DNA from: Gallionellaceae bacterium
GTDB taxonomy: Bacteria > Pseudomonadota > Gammaproteobacteria > Burkholderiales > Gallionellaceae
DNA length: 8,250 nt
Assembly: GCA_021731185.1 (NCBI GenBank)
Contig: JAKFXW010000135.1
Span: 1-8,250, forward strand
Direction: 5' to 3'
Shown piece after piece: positions 5,841-8,250 of the stretch. The first letter of the stretch is position 1; each line of letters opens with the position of its first letter. Under the pieces are notes generated by a model. The model was not told the origin of the DNA and made no database searches. It worked only from the letters and a program-made list of their open reading frames with translations. A program made the translations under genes and the position numbers.

Positions 5841-5983
5841 AGGGCGCTTCTAAAAATCCAACTTCCGTCGCCATACTGTGTTGCTCATAAAAAATTACTC
5901 CTAACATATCAAACATATGCGTCGTCATAATTTTTTATTCGCGCCTTGTCTGGCTTAGTAATTTGAATTTTTAGAAATGCCCT
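5841..5983. mobile_element. 143-bp long palindrome, MITE-like, between spoT and pabB
   Basis: The left end AGGGCGCTTCTAAAAATCC.. (5841-5861) and the inverted right end (5963-5983) match at 18 of 21 positions. ATAAAAAATTA (5887-5897) and TAATTTTTTAT (5928-5938) form a second, perfect 11-bp inverted pair with the same centre (about 5912). ATAT (5906-5909) and ATAT (5915-5918) flank a 5-nt central loop. The sequence between these pairs is also partly complementary, so one strand could fold into a single long hairpin. TAAA precedes (5838-5841) and follows (5983-5986) the GGGC...GCCC core, as a 4-bp target duplication would. No transposase is encoded. Known MITEs fit this layout; the parent IS cannot be named from the sequence alone. 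Confidence 0.75.
5841..5983. terminator. Possible bidirectional terminator between convergent genes
   Basis: The same palindrome lies between the 3' ends of spoT (+) and pabB (-). The inner arm is followed on the plus strand by T6 within TAATTTTTTAT, and the outer arm offers ATTTTTAG. A hairpin this long could stop transcription in both directions, although the stem itself is A+T-rich and lacks a classic G+C stem plus U-tail. The role is inferred from position and symmetry. Confidence 0.4.
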
Positions 5984-6006
5984 AAATTAAAATAATCAAG
6001 GACAAC

Positions 6007-7419
6007 TTAAGGTGTTGCGCCAAAGTGCTGCAACAGTTTCAGCATGGCCGATGTTTTGTCTAACGTCTCTTGATACTCAGCACCCACTTTTGAATCTGCC
6101 ACAATTCCCCCACCTGCCCAATAACGAATTTTTCCATGCGCGTAAATCAGCGTGCGGATGACAATGTTGGTTTGCATATTGCCGTCATACCCTATGTAGC
6201 CGATTGTCCCGCAATAGATGCCGCGCCGATTGGGTTCGATCTGCTCGATGATTTGCATGGCGCGTTGTTTGGGCGCACCAGTAATCGAACCGCCGGGGAA
6301 ACAATTTTTCAGTAATGAAATCGCATCCTGATTCGGCGCAAGCTTTCCAGTGACCGTACTCACCAGATGATGCACCTGCGCGTAACTTTCTATTTCGAAT
6401 AATTTTGGCACCTGCACTGAACCTGGCACGCAACATTTTCCCAGATCATTCCGTAATAAATCTACGATCATTAAATTTTCGGCGCGATCTTTTTCACTCT
6501 GCTGCAACTCTTTTGCCATGTGTTCGTCTTGTTGCAGGTTGTTATTGCGTGGGCGCGTTCCCTTTATTGGTTTTGTTTCCACCAGGCCGTTATGTACTTT
6601 TAAAAAACATTCTGGCGAGGTACACAGAATTTGTAACTGCGGGAAATTCATGAAGGCGCTATACGGTGCTGGGCTGAGTTGACGTAACGCAAGATAGGCT
6701 TCCAGCGCGTCACCCGAGGCGGCGGCCACATAGCGCTGCGCCAGATTCACTTGATAACAATCGCCATCGTGCAAATATTGTTGGGCGACGTTGAATGCTG
6801 ATTTGTAGGTGGCGTGGCTGAAATTAGAGTCGATACGACCCTGCACTTTGAACGCTGCTGAAGGTGTTGATTTATTATTTCGCAGACGCTCAATAATCTG
6901 CAGCAAGTGTTGCGCCGTGTCGGGATGTCGATGTTGTGAAACCAGCTGTGTGGTATGTTGATGATGATCCAATATGATCGCCCAATCGTAAATGCCGATC
7001 GCCATATCGGGCAGATAGCTATCATCTTGCGCTGGGGCATCCCGCGCTTTAGAAGGTAACGCAACATAGCGCCGAGCCAGATCGTAACCCCAATAACCAA
7101 GCGCACCGCCAGCAAAGGGTATGGCTTCCGTGTTGGCTGAATTCTGTGCGGCAGTTATTTTTTCATTGTCCCCTTGTGGGACGCCGAGATATTGCCTGAG
7201 CAAATCAAATGGATCAGCATTTGAAATATGCATTCCGCTAGCATCAGTTATTTCAGTGCTTGCGCCATGCGTCACCAAAGTAACGACCGGCTGCGCGCAT
7301 AAAATATCGTAGCGACCGCGCCCGCCGCTATCCAGCCATATAGCCCATGGCAGATCGCGGATCGCGGCAAAGTATGTGATAGCGTCAGCGGTGTAAGGCA
7401 GAGGTGTGCTGGTAATCAT
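6007..7419 (-). CDS. pabB: Aminodeoxychorismate synthase component I
   Basis: Converts chorismate and PabA-derived ammonia to 4-amino-4-deoxychorismate, the first step to p-aminobenzoate and folate. Numbered from ATG 7419, the protein has 470 residues. The N-terminal domain contains LPWAIWLDSGG (23-33) and GGALGYWGYDLAR (104-116). The chorismate-binding domain contains PIKGTRPR (284-291), whose lysine is the PabB hallmark (TrpE has PIAGT), DRAENLMIVDLLRNDLG (311-327), FPGGSITGAPK (374-384), GTIGYIG (404-410) and AGGGIVADS (435-443). There is no PabC or PabA fusion. ATG 7419 is preferred because GGGGAA (7433-7428) lies 8 nt upstream and the distance to LPWA then resembles E. coli PabB. The in-frame GTG at 7455 would add 12 residues and overlap livF by 8 bp. 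It lies downstream of livF in the same transcription unit and converges on spoT. Residues 80-85 are encoded by a 19-nt dispersed repeat. Confidence 0.95.
   Translation of the reverse strand: MITSTPLPYTADAITYFAAIRDLPWAIWLDSGGRGRYDILCAQPVVTLVTHGASTEITDASGMHISNADPFDLLRQYLGVPQGDNEKITAAQNSANTEAIPFAGGALGYWGYDLARRYVALPSKARDAPAQDDSYLPDMAIGIYDWAIILDHHQHTTQLVSQHRHPDTAQHLLQIIERLRNNKSTPSAAFKVQGRIDSNFSHATYKSAFNVAQQYLHDGDCYQVNLAQRYVAAASGDALEAYLALRQLSPAPYSAFMNFPQLQILCTSPECFLKVHNGLVETKPIKGTRPRNNNLQQDEHMAKELQQSEKDRAENLMIVDLLRNDLGKCCVPGSVQVPKLFEIESYAQVHHLVSTVTGKLAPNQDAISLLKNCFPGGSITGAPKQRAMQIIEQIEPNRRGIYCGTIGYIGYDGNMQTNIVIRTLIYAHGKIRYWAGGGIVADSKVGAEYQETLDKTSAMLKLLQHFGATP
7164..7182. repeat. Hairpin-forming 19-nt repeat, copy 2 (inside pabB)
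   Basis: The reverse complement of this stretch is GTCCCACAAGGGGACAATG, identical to 3527-3545. In pabB it encodes VPQGDN plus the first base of the next codon (residues 80-85), in the variable linker before the conserved GGALGYWGYD segment. Similarity ends abruptly on both sides. Confidence 0.85.
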
Positions 7420-7447
7420 GATGGGCGTTCCCCATTTGTCGTGCGCG

Positions 7448-8158
7448 TTAGCCACCTAAATATGCCCGCTGCACTGCATCGTTATGCAACAGATTTGCTG
7501 CGCTATCCGCTAAAGTAATTAAGCCACTCTCCAACACATAGCCACGTTGTGCCACTTGCAGCGCGAGCTTGGCATTCTGCTCCACCAACAAAATAGCAAC
7601 ACCCTGTGCAGAAATCTCGCGAATGATGTCGAATATTTTTGTTACAAAAATAGGAGCCAAACCCATGCTCGGTTCATCCAGCATCAGTAATTTAGGGCGA
7701 CTCATCATCGCACGACCCATCGCCACCATCTGCTGTTCACCACCGGACAAACCGCCTGCCAGTTGAGTGCGACGTTCGGCGAGGCGCGGAAACAAAGTGT
7801 AAACCCGCTCCACGTCCTGCGCGATAGCAGCTTTGTCGTTGCGACAATATGCGCCCATCAATAAATTTTCCGCCACATCCATGCGCGCAAAAATACCCCG
7901 CCCTTCCGGCACTAACACCAAGCCGTCCTGTACACGCACATGCGCGGCAAGATTTTGTATCGGCCGATTACAGTAATGCACCGTACCCGCACCCAGCGGT
8001 AGCAATCCGGCCAATGCTTTAAGCGTGGTGGTTTTGCCCGCACCATTGCTGCCGATCAGTGCGACCAGCTCGCCGGGCGCGATGTTGAATGAAATGCCTT
8101 TAACTGCCTGGATGCCGCCGTAGGCAACCTTCAGATCATGTACTTTGAGCAAGTTCAT
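7448..8158 (-). CDS. livF: Branched-chain amino acid ABC transporter, ATP-binding protein LivF
   Basis: The ATPase on the inner face of the membrane that, together with LivG, powers uptake through the LivH/LivM permease pair and a periplasmic binding protein. The 236 residues match LivF length. Walker A is GSNGAGKT (36-43). VPEGRGIF (83-90) is the LivF-type segment where most ABC proteins have a Q-loop. The signature is LSGGEQQ (137-143). Walker B is LLMLDEPS (157-164) with E162. The switch region reads LLVEQNA (190-196), with Gln where other ABC families have His; this is usual for LivF and is not a defect. The closely related UrtE of urea transporters is the main alternative, but it usually has a VPxGR segment. 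The start ATG overlaps the stop of the preceding gene (ATGA). No permease or binding-protein gene is inside the window. Confidence 0.92.
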   Translation of the reverse strand: MNLLKVHDLKVAYGGIQAVKGISFNIAPGELVALIGSNGAGKTTTLKALAGLLPLGAGTVHYCNRPIQNLAAHVRVQDGLVLVPEGRGIFARMDVAENLLMGAYCRNDKAAIAQDVERVYTLFPRLAERRTQLAGGLSGGEQQMVAMGRAMMSRPKLLMLDEPSMGLAPIFVTKIFDIIREISAQGVAILLVEQNAKLALQVAQRGYVLESGLITLADSAANLLHNDAVQRAYLGG

Positions 8159-8250
8159 AATATTTTTTTAACACGCTCGGGTGATTTCTCCAATATCAGC
8201 ATGTGCTCAGCCATTGCGGCTTTCAACTTAGCCTTGGTGCGCTCTGGAAC
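8155..8250 (-). CDS. C-terminal end of an unrecognised protein, cut by window edge
   Basis: The frame is open from the right edge to a TGA at 8157-8155 and encodes 31 residues ending in EHMLILEKSPERVKKIL. The tail is strongly charged (Lys/Glu/Arg) and probably helical. The stop overlaps the livF start by 4 bp (ATGA), a typical arrangement for translational coupling, so the gene is very likely in the same operon. LivG would be the expected neighbour, but this tail does not resemble the usual LivG C-terminus, so I leave the product unnamed. Confidence 0.7.
   Translation of the reverse strand, partial: VPERTKAKLKAAMAEHMLILEKSPERVKKIL

Noticed and set aside
7586..7606. Missing His switch in LivF (VEQN)
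   Set aside because: Gln at this place is normal for LivF proteins, so it is not a defect.
8155..8250. Naming the partial right-edge gene livG
   Set aside because: LivG would be expected from operon habit, but the lysine/glutamate-rich tail does not look like a LivG C-terminus; position alone is not enough.
1..8250. tRNA, rRNA or tmRNA genes
   Set aside because: No T-loop/acceptor-stem combination or rRNA-like stretch was seen on either strand by eye; a tRNAscan or Rfam run would settle it.

Overview
The window looks like a chromosomal segment from a betaproteobacterium, plausibly of the Nitrosomonadales/Gallionellaceae type. The basis is the gmk-rpoZ-spoT order, the E. coli-like numbering of a bifunctional SpoT, and a PabB/LivF pair of proteobacterial character. 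The taxonomic guess is inference from gene content only.

The left part (1-2651) is accessory in character. It holds the 3' end of a Sel1-repeat protein made of near-identical 108-bp units, an unnamed 214-aa protein with a HEPN-type Rx4H motif (a candidate RNase or toxin/defence protein), and an AIG2/gamma-glutamylcyclotransferase-like protein. An 862-bp stretch without a convincing gene follows. It carries several hairpins, a repeated motif and an operator-like dyad in front of a good -10 sequence.

The middle (2652-5840) is core: gmk (guanylate kinase), rpoZ (RNA polymerase omega) and, after an unusual 230-bp gap, spoT (ppGpp synthetase/hydrolase). GMP metabolism, RNA polymerase and the alarmone that acts on both are therefore encoded in a row on the + strand.

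The right part (6007-8250) reads on the - strand. It holds the end of an unrecognised gene, livF (branched-chain amino acid ABC transporter ATPase) and pabB (aminodeoxychorismate synthase component I). The first two overlap by 4 bp and livF abuts or overlaps pabB, so they look like one transcription unit running head-on toward spoT.

The two observations most worth checking are short elements rather than genes. First, a 143-bp near-palindrome fills the convergent spoT/pabB gap. It has 21-bp ends matching at 18 of 21 positions and is flanked by TAAA on both sides, one copy containing the spoT stop codon; this is what a MITE insertion would look like, and it may now serve as a bidirectional terminator. 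Second, an exact 19-nt hairpin-forming sequence occurs both in the rpoZ-spoT gap and, inverted, inside the pabB reading frame. No complete new multi-gene system is demonstrable here. The HEPN gene is the best candidate for an undescribed function.
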